Virus record (IMG/VR): IMGVR_UViG_3300017731_001834
Span: 1 to 64,000 of that record
Length of the DNA stretch: 64,000 bases
From: a virus
Strand: one strand, 5' to 3'
How positions within the stretch are numbered: position 1 is the stretch's first letter; each line of letters begins with the position of its first letter. Positions 52,227 through 60,169 of this stretch are shown piece after piece. The notes beneath the pieces are model-generated. The model was not told the origin of the DNA. It saw only the letters and a program-made list of their open reading frames with translations, and searched no databases. The translations under genes were made by a program, and so were the position numbers.

Positions 52227-53331
52227 ACATTTTAGGGGAGATAGACCTTGTAAATATTATTGGATAAATGGTTGTATCGATTGTAATACAAGTGAACATT
52301 ACAACCCATTCAATGAACGTATATTGTTAATAAAGTTAGATGCTCTTGGTGATGTTGTAAGAAGCACTGCTTTAGCAGAGGGTATCAAGAAAGAATATCC
52401 CAAGTCTCAGTTAACATGGATAACCCAACCACAGGCTAAGTTTTTTCTTGAGGGTAATAAATACATTGATAAGATTATGGAATACAATTCAGAATCAGTT
52501 CGCATCTTACAATATCAAAAATTCGATATCATAATTAACTTAGACAAAGACCCAAAAGCGACTTCAATGGCGATGGCGTTTCAAGCTGATGAATATAGAG
52601 GTTATGGTTTAAATGAAGAAGGCTATCCTATGCCGTTGAATAAAGGTGCTGTATATCATTATGATATGTGTCTTGATAATTGGGGAGCTAAGACAACTAA
52701 TAAATTAAGTTATCAAGAACTAATTTTTATGATTAGTGAGATAGATTATGATAATGAAAAGCCATATATCTATTTAGATAAGGAAGATAACAAAGAGTTT
52801 AAGAGTGAATTTTACTCAAAATATAGTATTAAGTCTACAAATAAGATTATTTTATTAAATACAGGCTGTGGGCCGGTGTATCCTCATAAAAAATGGACGA
52901 AAGATGGATACATAAAATTAATAAATGATTTATTAAAAGATAAAAACAATATTATAATATTGACAGGCTCATCATCTGAAAGCCGAAGAAATGATGATAT
53001 AAATAAAAGCACTAATTCAAATAGGGTCATAGATACAACCTCATTATATTCAATAAGAAAATTCTGTAACCTAATTGATTTATCAGATATAGTTATTACT
53101 GGTGATACGGTAGCTTTACATATAGCAATATCGTTACAGAAAAAAATAGTTAGTTTCTTTGGCCCAACACCCCATCAAGAAATAAATCTTTTTGGATTAG
53201 GAACTAAGTTGGTCAGAGAAGAATTAGATTGTTTGAATTGCTATGACCAGTTTCCATGCCCGTATGATGGTAAATGTATGAGTTTAATTTCACATAAAGA
53301 TGTGTTAAAAAGTATAAAGGAGTTATTATGA
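52213..53331 (+). CDS. Glycosyltransferase family 9 (heptosyltransferase-like)
   Basis: A 372-residue GT-B enzyme of the WaaF/WaaC type. A Cys-rich N-terminal stretch (MESCRHFRGDRPCKYYWING, then CIDCN) may bind a metal and is unusual. Then RILLIKLDALGDVVRSTALA is the acceptor-side signature, and LLNTGCGPVYPHKKWTKDGY plus DIVITGDTVALHIAISLQKK then SFFGPT form the ADP-heptose site. A second Cys group (CLNCYDQFPCPYDGKCM) is typical of many GT9 proteins. It overlaps the HldD-like gene by 14 bases, an apt donor-maker and transferase pair. Confidence 0.88.
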   Translation: MESCRHFRGDRPCKYYWINGCIDCNTSEHYNPFNERILLIKLDALGDVVRSTALAEGIKKEYPKSQLTWITQPQAKFFLEGNKYIDKIMEYNSESVRILQYQKFDIIINLDKDPKATSMAMAFQADEYRGYGLNEEGYPMPLNKGAVYHYDMCLDNWGAKTTNKLSYQELIFMISEIDYDNEKPYIYLDKEDNKEFKSEFYSKYSIKSTNKIILLNTGCGPVYPHKKWTKDGYIKLINDLLKDKNNIIILTGSSSESRRNDDINKSTNSNRVIDTTSLYSIRKFCNLIDLSDIVITGDTVALHIAISLQKKIVSFFGPTPHQEINLFGLGTKLVREELDCLNCYDQFPCPYDGKCMSLISHKDVLKSIKELL

Positions 53332-54089
53332 ACGTTGAAATTATTTTTGCTGAATTTGGTGGAAGAGGTGCAGCTAATCAAAAATGGGTAAGTGATATTG
53401 GTAGATTAGACCCAACATACGATAGTGTGAAAAATTATTTTCCTGAAGCGAAGATAGTTTGTTATACCGATGATGAATCCATTGGTGACGGCTATGATGT
53501 TGAGGTGAGATTTATCGACTCCGATAGCACACCATTTGATAAAGATTATAAAGAGGGTAGTGGAAAGTTAAAATGGGGATATCATTGTTGTGATTATTAT
53601 CAGATAAAGGGACTCTTAGAATCTAAGGCAGATATAGCTATAGCGGTAGATTCAGATTTAATGTTTGTATCTGATGAGGTGAGAACTATAATTCCGATTA
53701 TAGAAAAGTTTGGTATTTGTTGTCCACAGAATGAAAGACAACTTGTCAAGGTTGATGGTATTCATACAAGGGGTAATGATGGAGATTATCACATCGGTGA
53801 GGACGTAAGTCGTGGTAATATTCTAACTTATGATTTATGGTGGACTGGCTTTAACACAAAGGATGATAGAGGTAGAACTTATCTAAAAGAGTTCTTGAGG
53901 TTGATGGAGACAAACCCAAAAAGAGGCCCACTACAATTATCTCGTGCAGCTTGGAACACAGGTTGTTTCCCATATCCAATGCCAAAACAATGGGGAGTTG
54001 GTTCGGGTCACATTGGATGTGGTGATGAGATTATACTACACGTCGGTCACGAAAATGTACAAGACCATTATTTGGAAAAAAGAATATAA
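53328..54089 (+). CDS. GT-A-like glycosyltransferase candidate
   Basis: A 253-residue protein: VEIIFAEFGGRGAANQKWVS, AKIVCYTDDESI, then KADIAIAVDSDLMFVSDEVR with a DxD-type DSD motif, and a late GSGHIGCGDEIILHVGH. The fold looks GT-A-like, but I cannot place the family. ATGA junction upstream, one-base junction downstream. Function in the glycan pathway is inferred from these motifs and the location. Confidence 0.65.
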   Translation: MNVEIIFAEFGGRGAANQKWVSDIGRLDPTYDSVKNYFPEAKIVCYTDDESIGDGYDVEVRFIDSDSTPFDKDYKEGSGKLKWGYHCCDYYQIKGLLESKADIAIAVDSDLMFVSDEVRTIIPIIEKFGICCPQNERQLVKVDGIHTRGNDGDYHIGEDVSRGNILTYDLWWTGFNTKDDRGRTYLKEFLRLMETNPKRGPLQLSRAAWNTGCFPYPMPKQWGVGSGHIGCGDEIILHVGHENVQDHYLEKRI

Positions 54090-55234
54090 TGAAAATATAT
54101 TGTATTCTGTTTGATACTTTTCCGAGACATCCTGAGATAGAAGAATTATTTAAATCAAAGGGTTTACACTTTGGGGATTATCTGACACAGCCGGATACTG
54201 TAACTACTATGATTTCAATGTTTTCAGGTTGTAGACCATCAGAGATGAGAGACACGGGTATCGGTCATTCACATACCTACGCTAATCTATCAGATAAAGA
54301 TAAAAAAATATGGGATGATAAGATATTACTTAAACATTTACCTGATGATTGGAAAATACACATACACGCGATGCCACCAACAAGAGGGGATGACAATACA
54401 ATTAGGCGATGTTGGCCGATGTATCAAGATAAAAATACTACACCAGGTTCAAATGATTGTAAATTAATACCAGATGATATCTGTGGTAGATTTAGAGATT
54501 TTGAATTTTATGAATATAAACCAACCTTGGATGAAGAAAATTTTATACCAAAAATGCAAGAATTACCATCCGATGAAAATCATTTTATTATATTAAAATA
54601 TAATCATTACCATGATGCCGAAAGAGGTGCACAAAGAGATGTCCTTGGTCTATTTAAAGATATAATTGAAACCATAGATTTTCAAGAAAAAAATTCTTTG
54701 TTTTGGGTTTTTGCAGACCATGGTGAACCACAAGGTATTACAAAAAATCATAATCCACCTGACTCATTTCTATCTTGGGTGAGTGTAACTGATAATATTA
54801 CGAATAGAAAAGTCACAAAAAATAAGATAGCATCAATAGATTTTAAGAATACAATTTTAAACAGAGCCGTGTTACCTGCGACAGACGAACTACCAAATGA
54901 TGTATTATCAGAACTAGACATGGATAGAATCTATGTGACTGAGGATAGCCGTTCAGCTGTTAGTGAGTATAATTGTACGACTGTATCAGCGATTATAGCT
55001 AGTGGTGAAAACAAGTATATTCAATATTGTATGCATAATAGATTAGCACCATATGGTAATTACGGAGGACATCAAGAAGAGGTTGGTAGAATATATGAAA
55101 GACAATATGGTCACTCTGGTGATTTAGGTGTCATACATCGAGAATGGGAAGATGTACAAATAGAGAATCCTGAAATACAAGTTCTAAAAGATTATTTACG
55201 TAATGGTGTTTGGAGATGGTATATCGAACCATGA
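54089..55234 (+). CDS. Alkaline-phosphatase-superfamily protein (sulfatase/transferase-like)
   Basis: A 381-residue protein with the outline of the alkaline phosphatase superfamily: CILFDTFPRHP (metal Asp, D9), TQPDTVTTMISMFSGCRPSE (likely Thr nucleophile near 37-40), FWVFADHGEPQG (Asp-His metal pair) and a C-terminal His (GVIHREW). The superfamily includes sulfatases and phosphoethanolamine or phosphoglycerol transferases. No signal peptide or membrane span, so it would act in the cytosol. It sits directly before the phosphonate genes, which makes a phospho- or phosphonate-transferase role attractive, but this is inference. Confidence 0.68.
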   Translation: MKIYCILFDTFPRHPEIEELFKSKGLHFGDYLTQPDTVTTMISMFSGCRPSEMRDTGIGHSHTYANLSDKDKKIWDDKILLKHLPDDWKIHIHAMPPTRGDDNTIRRCWPMYQDKNTTPGSNDCKLIPDDICGRFRDFEFYEYKPTLDEENFIPKMQELPSDENHFIILKYNHYHDAERGAQRDVLGLFKDIIETIDFQEKNSLFWVFADHGEPQGITKNHNPPDSFLSWVSVTDNITNRKVTKNKIASIDFKNTILNRAVLPATDELPNDVLSELDMDRIYVTEDSRSAVSEYNCTTVSAIIASGENKYIQYCMHNRLAPYGNYGGHQEEVGRIYERQYGHSGDLGVIHREWEDVQIENPEIQVLKDYLRNGVWRWYIEP

Positions 55235-56520
55235 AAAATAATTTAGTTTACATCGGAATGTGTGCTGATTTAATTCATCATGGACACCTAAACATAATAA
55301 AACAAGCTAGAAAATATGGAAAGGTTGTCATAGGATTATTGACCGATTCAGCTATCGCCAGTTACAAGAGACTACCAGCCTTAAGTTATGAAGAAAGAAA
55401 AATAGTTGTAGAAAATATAGTGGGTGTTAATGAGGTGATTCCACAAGACACACTTGATTATATTCCAAATTTAGAAAAGATAAAACCAAACTATGTTGTT
55501 CACGGAGATGATTGGAAAGAGGGTGTACAAAAACAAGTAAGGCAAAATGTTATAAATAAATTAAAGGAGTGGGGTGGTGAAGTTATTGATGTCCCCTATA
55601 CTAAAGGTGTCTCTTCAACAAAATTACATGACCATCTAAAAGAAATAGGAACAACTCCTGATGTAAGAAGAAAGATGCTCACAAGGTTAATTGAATCAAA
55701 ACCAATAGTTAGGGTATTAGAAGCGCACAATGGTTTAAGTGGTTTAGTAGTAGAAAAAACAAAAGTTAAAAATGATGAGTTTGACGCCATGTGGTTAAGT
55801 AGTCTTACACATTCTGCTTCAAAGGGTAAACCAGACAATCAATATGTGGACATAACCACGGTTAGTCAAACCTTAAGTGAAATATTTGATGTAACTACAA
55901 AACCAATGATTGTTGATTTGGATAATGGTGGAATTATTGAACATTTTAAGCATACAGTTAGAACATTAGAAAGAATGGGTGTATCTGCTGTAATCATAGA
56001 AGATAAAATCGGTTCTAAAAGAAATTCACTTTTTCATGACACATCTAATCAAAGACAAGATAGTTCACTTGAATTTTCCATTAAAATATCAGAGGGGAAA
56101 AAATCATTAGTCACAAAAGATTTTATGATTATCGCCAGAATAGAAAGTTTTATTTTAGGGAAAGATGTTGACGATGCTATTAGTAGAGCAGAGACTTATA
56201 TTCTTGGTGGTGCTGATGGTATTATGATTCACAGTAAAGATAAAGACTTTAATCAAATATTAAGTTTCTGTGATAAATTTAAAAGTGTCAAGAAAAAAGT
56301 TCCTTTGGTAGTTGTACCATCTACTTATAATAAAGTAAGGGAAGAGGAACTAATAAAAGCAGGTGTAGACATAGTAATTTATGCCAATCACCTATTAAGA
56401 AGTTCTTATCCAGCCATGGTTAATACGGCACAATCAATACTTAAAAATAAAAGATGTTACGAAGCTAGTAAAGATTGTTTACCAATAAAAAAGGTTTTAG
56501 AATTAATACCAAATGATTGA
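55231..56520 (+). CDS. pepM: Nucleotidyltransferase-PEP mutase fusion
   Basis: From ATG 55231 (overlapping the previous stop as ATGA), 429 residues in two domains. Residues 1-140 are a HIGH-type cytidylyltransferase-like domain: GMCADLIHHGHLNIIKQARK with HHGH at 16-19 and VSSTKLHDHL at 127-136. Residues ~150-429 are PEP mutase: WLSSLTHSASKGKPD, VDLDNGG, and the diagnostic EDKIGSKRNS (257-266, EDKX5NS). PEP mutase isomerises phosphoenolpyruvate to phosphonopyruvate, forming the C-P bond. The fused domain could activate the final phosphonate with CTP for transfer. Followed by the decarboxylase that pulls the unfavourable reaction forward. Confidence 0.93.
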   Translation: MKNNLVYIGMCADLIHHGHLNIIKQARKYGKVVIGLLTDSAIASYKRLPALSYEERKIVVENIVGVNEVIPQDTLDYIPNLEKIKPNYVVHGDDWKEGVQKQVRQNVINKLKEWGGEVIDVPYTKGVSSTKLHDHLKEIGTTPDVRRKMLTRLIESKPIVRVLEAHNGLSGLVVEKTKVKNDEFDAMWLSSLTHSASKGKPDNQYVDITTVSQTLSEIFDVTTKPMIVDLDNGGIIEHFKHTVRTLERMGVSAVIIEDKIGSKRNSLFHDTSNQRQDSSLEFSIKISEGKKSLVTKDFMIIARIESFILGKDVDDAISRAETYILGGADGIMIHSKDKDFNQILSFCDKFKSVKKKVPLVVVPSTYNKVREEELIKAGVDIVIYANHLLRSSYPAMVNTAQSILKNKRCYEASKDCLPIKKVLELIPND

Positions 56521-56893
56521 ACTAAATAACATACTAAGTGATTATGACTTTTTTACAGGCGTGCCTGATAGTGGACTAAAAGAATTTATCTCTAATATAG
56601 ATGAAAAAAAACATATACCTGCCACGAATGAGGGACAAGCAATTGGTATAGCGGTTGGTGCTGAGTTAGCTGGAAAAAAGAGTTGTGTGTACCTACAAAA
56701 TTCAGGTTTAGGTAACATAATAAATCCGTTGACAAGTCTTTGTATACCTCATGGTATTTATCCATTTTTAGTTATTGGTCACAGACATACGCTACCTCAA
56801 CACAAAGTGATGGGTGAAGTTGATGAGGATATATTAAAGTTGATAGGATATGAAAATTATTTAATTGTTAGAGGTGATAACAATGTTGACTAG
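56513..56893 (+). CDS. Phosphonopyruvate decarboxylase, alpha-like subunit
   Basis: A 126-residue, thiamine-diphosphate enzyme N-terminal (Pyr) domain: DYDFFTGVPDSGLKEF, HIPATNEGQAIGIAVGAELA with the catalytic Glu, and YLQNSGLGNIINPLTSL, all closely as in phosphonopyruvate decarboxylase. The usual enzyme is one chain of ~380 residues; here this domain is a separate gene, followed by a separate PP domain, the arrangement known for sulfopyruvate decarboxylase ComD/ComE. Context next to PEP mutase decides for phosphonopyruvate as substrate. Overlaps pepM by 8 bases. Confidence 0.88.
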   Translation: MIELNNILSDYDFFTGVPDSGLKEFISNIDEKKHIPATNEGQAIGIAVGAELAGKKSCVYLQNSGLGNIINPLTSLCIPHGIYPFLVIGHRHTLPQHKVMGEVDEDILKLIGYENYLIVRGDNNVD

Positions 56894-57341
56894 ACAAGAT
56901 GCTATCAATGATATATTTAATTGGCATGGTCAAGATTCCATCTACATAACTAATACTGGTTTTATATCAAGAGATGTTTATAATTTATTTCCTAAGAATA
57001 AAAATATTTTTTATATGCAAGGGAGTATGGGATTATCACCATGTATTGGTTTAGGTATAGCTGCTAATTCTGAAAAAGATGTGGTAGTGATTAGTGGGGA
57101 CGCATCATTATTAATGCATTTAGGAATCACTCACACGATAGAAGAACAAGATTTAAAAAACCTTTTTGTTTATGTCTTGGATAATGGCTGTCATGAATCA
57201 GTTGGTGAATTTCATAGTGCTAAATTACAAGACGAATATAATGGTATTAATAAGATTTATAAAATTAGTAATGATGGTAAAAAAGGTAGAGTCAATTTAG
57301 ATTGTATGGAAAACACAAAACAGATAAAGGAATTATTATGA
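56883..57341 (+). CDS. Phosphonopyruvate decarboxylase, beta-like subunit
   Basis: A 152-residue, thiamine-diphosphate PP domain from ATG 56883 (AGAGGTGATAACA upstream). FYMQGSMGLSPCIGLGIAAN is the family hallmark, and VVVISGDASLLMHLG to YVLDNGCHESVG is the GD-x(~27)-N cofactor and magnesium motif. It should pair with the alpha-like subunit (11-base overlap) to make phosphonoacetaldehyde and CO2. The inert middle domain of one-chain enzymes is absent. Confidence 0.88.
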   Translation: MLTRQDAINDIFNWHGQDSIYITNTGFISRDVYNLFPKNKNIFYMQGSMGLSPCIGLGIAANSEKDVVVISGDASLLMHLGITHTIEEQDLKNLFVYVLDNGCHESVGEFHSAKLQDEYNGINKIYKISNDGKKGRVNLDCMENTKQIKELL

Positions 57342-58096
57342 GTTTATTGGTTTGTTCAAATTCCACTAAAGATTTTTTACAAGGGTTTGATAAGAAGAAA
57401 ATTATTAGTTCAGCACCTGACAAATCAATCTTAGATGAAATGGGTTCAGAGGAATCTGTGGTTGCTATCGGTGGTGGAGCTGTAATTGATACTGCAAAGA
57501 TAATCTGTAAGAATTCTATAATTTGTTACCCCACCACTGCATCAGGTGCATCAGAAACATCTTGGTCTGTATATTGGGATGGAAGTAATAAAATAAGTCT
57601 AAAAAGATTCAAACCGAAAAAGGTTGAAATAAATTCTGATTACGCTGATTTACCAGAGAGGGTTAAAAGGGATACAACCTTTGATGTTATTAGTCATTTT
57701 TTAGATAGTCTAACCTCGAAGAAAAAAACAAAAAAAAGTGAGGGTTATTGTATTGATGGATTAGAATTATTAAGAGAAAACAATAATATTCTTAATCTTT
57801 TACAGGCAGGTAGACTTGGTGGTAAAGCGATAGAAATCACAGGCACCAATTTATTACATTCATTATCTTATCCACTAACTGGTCATTATGGGATAGCACA
57901 CGGAGAAGCTCTTGGATTCTTTTTACCGAAAGTTTCTAAGTTTATGGGATTTGACGTTGATGATTTAATTAAGGATTACGAGATTAAATTAGATGTTGAT
58001 ATTGACTTTGTAATTGATGAGGCGCTAAAATATGATAAGATACATGAGGCCAATATATTTATAAATAAATCAATCTTAAAGGATGTGTTATGTTAG
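57338..58096 (+). CDS. Iron-type alcohol dehydrogenase, phosphonoacetaldehyde reductase candidate
   Basis: From ATG 57338, 252 residues of the iron-containing alcohol dehydrogenase fold: VVAIGGGAVIDTAKII (NAD motif), CYPTTASGASETSW, metal ligands in DTTFDVISHFLDS (Asp, His) and LLHSLSYPLTGHYGIAHGEA (His, His). Relatives named PhpC reduce phosphonoacetaldehyde to 2-hydroxyethylphosphonate, and this gene follows the decarboxylase pair with an ATGA overlap. Usual length is ~370; the C-terminal helices are reduced. No aminoethylphosphonate transaminase is seen, so the hydroxy- rather than aminoethyl product is predicted. Confidence 0.85.
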   Translation: MSLLVCSNSTKDFLQGFDKKKIISSAPDKSILDEMGSEESVVAIGGGAVIDTAKIICKNSIICYPTTASGASETSWSVYWDGSNKISLKRFKPKKVEINSDYADLPERVKRDTTFDVISHFLDSLTSKKKTKKSEGYCIDGLELLRENNNILNLLQAGRLGGKAIEITGTNLLHSLSYPLTGHYGIAHGEALGFFLPKVSKFMGFDVDDLIKDYEIKLDVDIDFVIDEALKYDKIHEANIFINKSILKDVLC

Positions 58097-58806
58097 ATTT
58101 ACACGAAATAGCAAAAAAATATAATTGTGATAAACTTGATTTAGGTTACACTAAACATTATGAAAAAAAGTTTGAGAGTATCAGAAATGATGTTACTAAA
58201 ATATTAGAGATTGGATTGAATACAGGTGGTTCTCATTTAATGTGGTTGGATTATTTCCCAAACGCAAATGTTTATGCTATAGATAATAGAATAGTATATG
58301 AGGATAAAGTACACGACAAAAGAACAGGTAGAGACATGGTAATGGTAAATGGTTGGGATGAGAGAGACAAAGATAGGTCATTTGTTTTTAGAGGTGACCA
58401 ATCTGATGTAGTGGATTTAAATAAATTTGTCGTTGAGCATGGAGTGGATTTTGATATAATCATAGATGATGGTGGTCACTCGATGAGGCAACAACAAGTA
58501 TCATTAAAAGTGCTTTATAAACATTTAAAAAATAATGGTATTTATGTAATAGAGGATTTACATACCTCAAGTAATCAATGGAACGAGCTATATGGGTACA
58601 TTATTGTTGAAGATGGAGACACGCTATCAATGTCTTTAATGGAAGATTTTCAAAATAGTGAAAACACTATAGATTCAACTAAACATATATCAGTTCAAGA
58701 GATGTCTGACCTTAGAGATAAAATGGTTCAATGTAAAATCGAGACAGGTTTAAATAGTTATCAAAATTATGTCTGGCCAACAACCTTATCATTTTTGGAT
58801 TTTTAA
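58090..58806 (+). CDS. SAM-dependent methyltransferase, macrocin-type
   Basis: A 238-residue class I methyltransferase. KILEIGLNTGGSHLMWLDYF is motif I, VYAIDNRI the acidic loop, and FDIIIDDGGHSMRQQQVSLK the metal/catalytic segment typical of MycE/TylF-like sugar O-methyltransferases, followed by NGIYVIEDLHTS. It would O-methylate a sugar, or conceivably a phosphonate ester, given its 7-base overlap with the phosphonate genes. Acceptor unknown. Confidence 0.82.
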   Translation: MLDLHEIAKKYNCDKLDLGYTKHYEKKFESIRNDVTKILEIGLNTGGSHLMWLDYFPNANVYAIDNRIVYEDKVHDKRTGRDMVMVNGWDERDKDRSFVFRGDQSDVVDLNKFVVEHGVDFDIIIDDGGHSMRQQQVSLKVLYKHLKNNGIYVIEDLHTSSNQWNELYGYIIVEDGDTLSMSLMEDFQNSENTIDSTKHISVQEMSDLRDKMVQCKIETGLNSYQNYVWPTTLSFLDF

Positions 58807-59528
58807 TGAAAAAAGTAGCGGTCATAGTTGAAACAAGAGAGCATAAGGCATTACCATTTGTTTTAGAAAATGTAACTTCAGTTTTACCAAAGGATTGGGA
58901 ATTACAAGTATTTCATGGAACGACAAATAAAGAATACGTAAAGGAATGTACAAAACAAATAAAAAATAAAGTACATATGTCTGACCTTGGTATTGATGAA
59001 ATAACTGCAGATGATTCAAGTTTACAGATTATGTTAACTAAGAGTTTTTGGGACAAAGTGGTTGGCGAGATTGTGTTATACTTTGAGTGTGATTCTATGT
59101 TATGTGTAAACTCAGATTACAAAATAGAGCAATTTGAACACTTAGATTATATTGGTGGTTATTGGGGAAGTGATATGGGAGTCTTACACGATAAATATAA
59201 TAGGGTTATGAATGGTGGATTATCTCTCAGAAAAAAAAGTTTTATGTTAGATATCATAGAGAATAAATTACAAGCTTATTTAGATAATGGTGGTAATCCA
59301 TGTGAAGATTATTTTGTGTCTGAAATGACTGAACAAAAACCCACATATGAAGAGGTGCTATCGTTTTCAATAGATAACGGATATATCTATCCCTTAAAAA
59401 ATAAGGCTCCGTTTGGTGTACATAAACCTTGGGGAGAAAACAAAAGTAAAGGTCATGGAAAATATTATGATAAGATAAAAGAAGTTTGTCATGGTGTTGA
59501 AGAATTGGAGAAATTAAATGGCGTATAG
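58806..59528 (+). CDS. DUF5672-type glycosyltransferase-like protein
   Basis: A 240-residue protein with the DUF5672 pattern, a GT-A-like family in capsule and phage loci: VAVIVETREHKALPFVLENV, VLYFECDSMLCVNS (acidic metal motif), YIGGYWGSDM, MNGGLSLRKKSFML and EDYFVSEM. Starts on the last base of the previous stop. Probably a sugar transferase; specificity unknown. Confidence 0.75.
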   Translation: MKKVAVIVETREHKALPFVLENVTSVLPKDWELQVFHGTTNKEYVKECTKQIKNKVHMSDLGIDEITADDSSLQIMLTKSFWDKVVGEIVLYFECDSMLCVNSDYKIEQFEHLDYIGGYWGSDMGVLHDKYNRVMNGGLSLRKKSFMLDIIENKLQAYLDNGGNPCEDYFVSEMTEQKPTYEEVLSFSIDNGYIYPLKNKAPFGVHKPWGENKSKGHGKYYDKIKEVCHGVEELEKLNGV

Positions 59529-60168
59529 AGATGGTGAGACTATGAGACTTGAAGAAGTCAGAGACCTCGGAATTAACCCAAAATCTATTTTAGATATTGG
59601 TGCTCATACTGGTCAATTTCATGGTTGGTCAAAAAGAGTTTGGCCAGATGTTGGTGTTTTTATGATAGAAGCTAATCCATTACATAAGGATACGTTAAAT
59701 AAATTAGCAACGGTAAATGGAGACTCATCTTTGATAGCAGCTTTAGGTGATGAAGTGAGAGAGGTCACTTTTTATACAAGAAGTGATAAACCTCAGACGG
59801 AGGGTAATTCTTATTACAAAGAGCATAACTATTGGGACATACCACAATTAGTTCAAGAGAGTAAAGTTATGCTAAAAAGATTAGATGATATTTTTGAGGA
59901 TGATGCTGTATTTGACTTAATCAAGGTGGACACACAAGGTTCAGAGTTAGATATTTTAAAAGGTGGTGAAAATTTGGTTAGTAGAGCATCAGCGATAATA
60001 TTAGAAGTATCCTACATAGAATATAATGAAGGGGCCCCCAGTCAACAAGAAACACTTGATTATATGAAAGAAATCGGGTTTACACAAAAAATGAGTATCG
60101 GTGAACATTATAATGGAGAAGAAGTAGTGCAGAAAGATTTATTATTTTTAAGAATTGGAGAGAAATAA
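59518..60168 (+). CDS. FkbM-family methyltransferase
   Basis: A 216-residue methyltransferase of the FkbM family: KSILDIGAHTGQFHGWSK (motif I), VGVFMIEANPLHKDTL, FDLIKVDTQGSELDILKGGE (the family hallmark) and AIILEVSYIEY. FkbM proteins O-methylate sugars or polyketides. Overlaps the preceding gene by 11 bases. Together with the enzymes at 47725, 58090 and 60170 it gives at least four methyltransferases in the cluster, so the glycan is predicted to be heavily methylated. Confidence 0.9.
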   Translation: MAYRDGETMRLEEVRDLGINPKSILDIGAHTGQFHGWSKRVWPDVGVFMIEANPLHKDTLNKLATVNGDSSLIAALGDEVREVTFYTRSDKPQTEGNSYYKEHNYWDIPQLVQESKVMLKRLDDIFEDDAVFDLIKVDTQGSELDILKGGENLVSRASAIILEVSYIEYNEGAPSQQETLDYMKEIGFTQKMSIGEHYNGEEVVQKDLLFLRIGEK

Positions 60169-60169
60169 A

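Noticed and set aside
56513-57341. Sulfopyruvate decarboxylase (ComDE, coenzyme M pathway)
   Set aside because: The two-subunit layout fits, but the gene is flanked by PEP mutase and a reductase, and no sulfolactate pathway gene is present.
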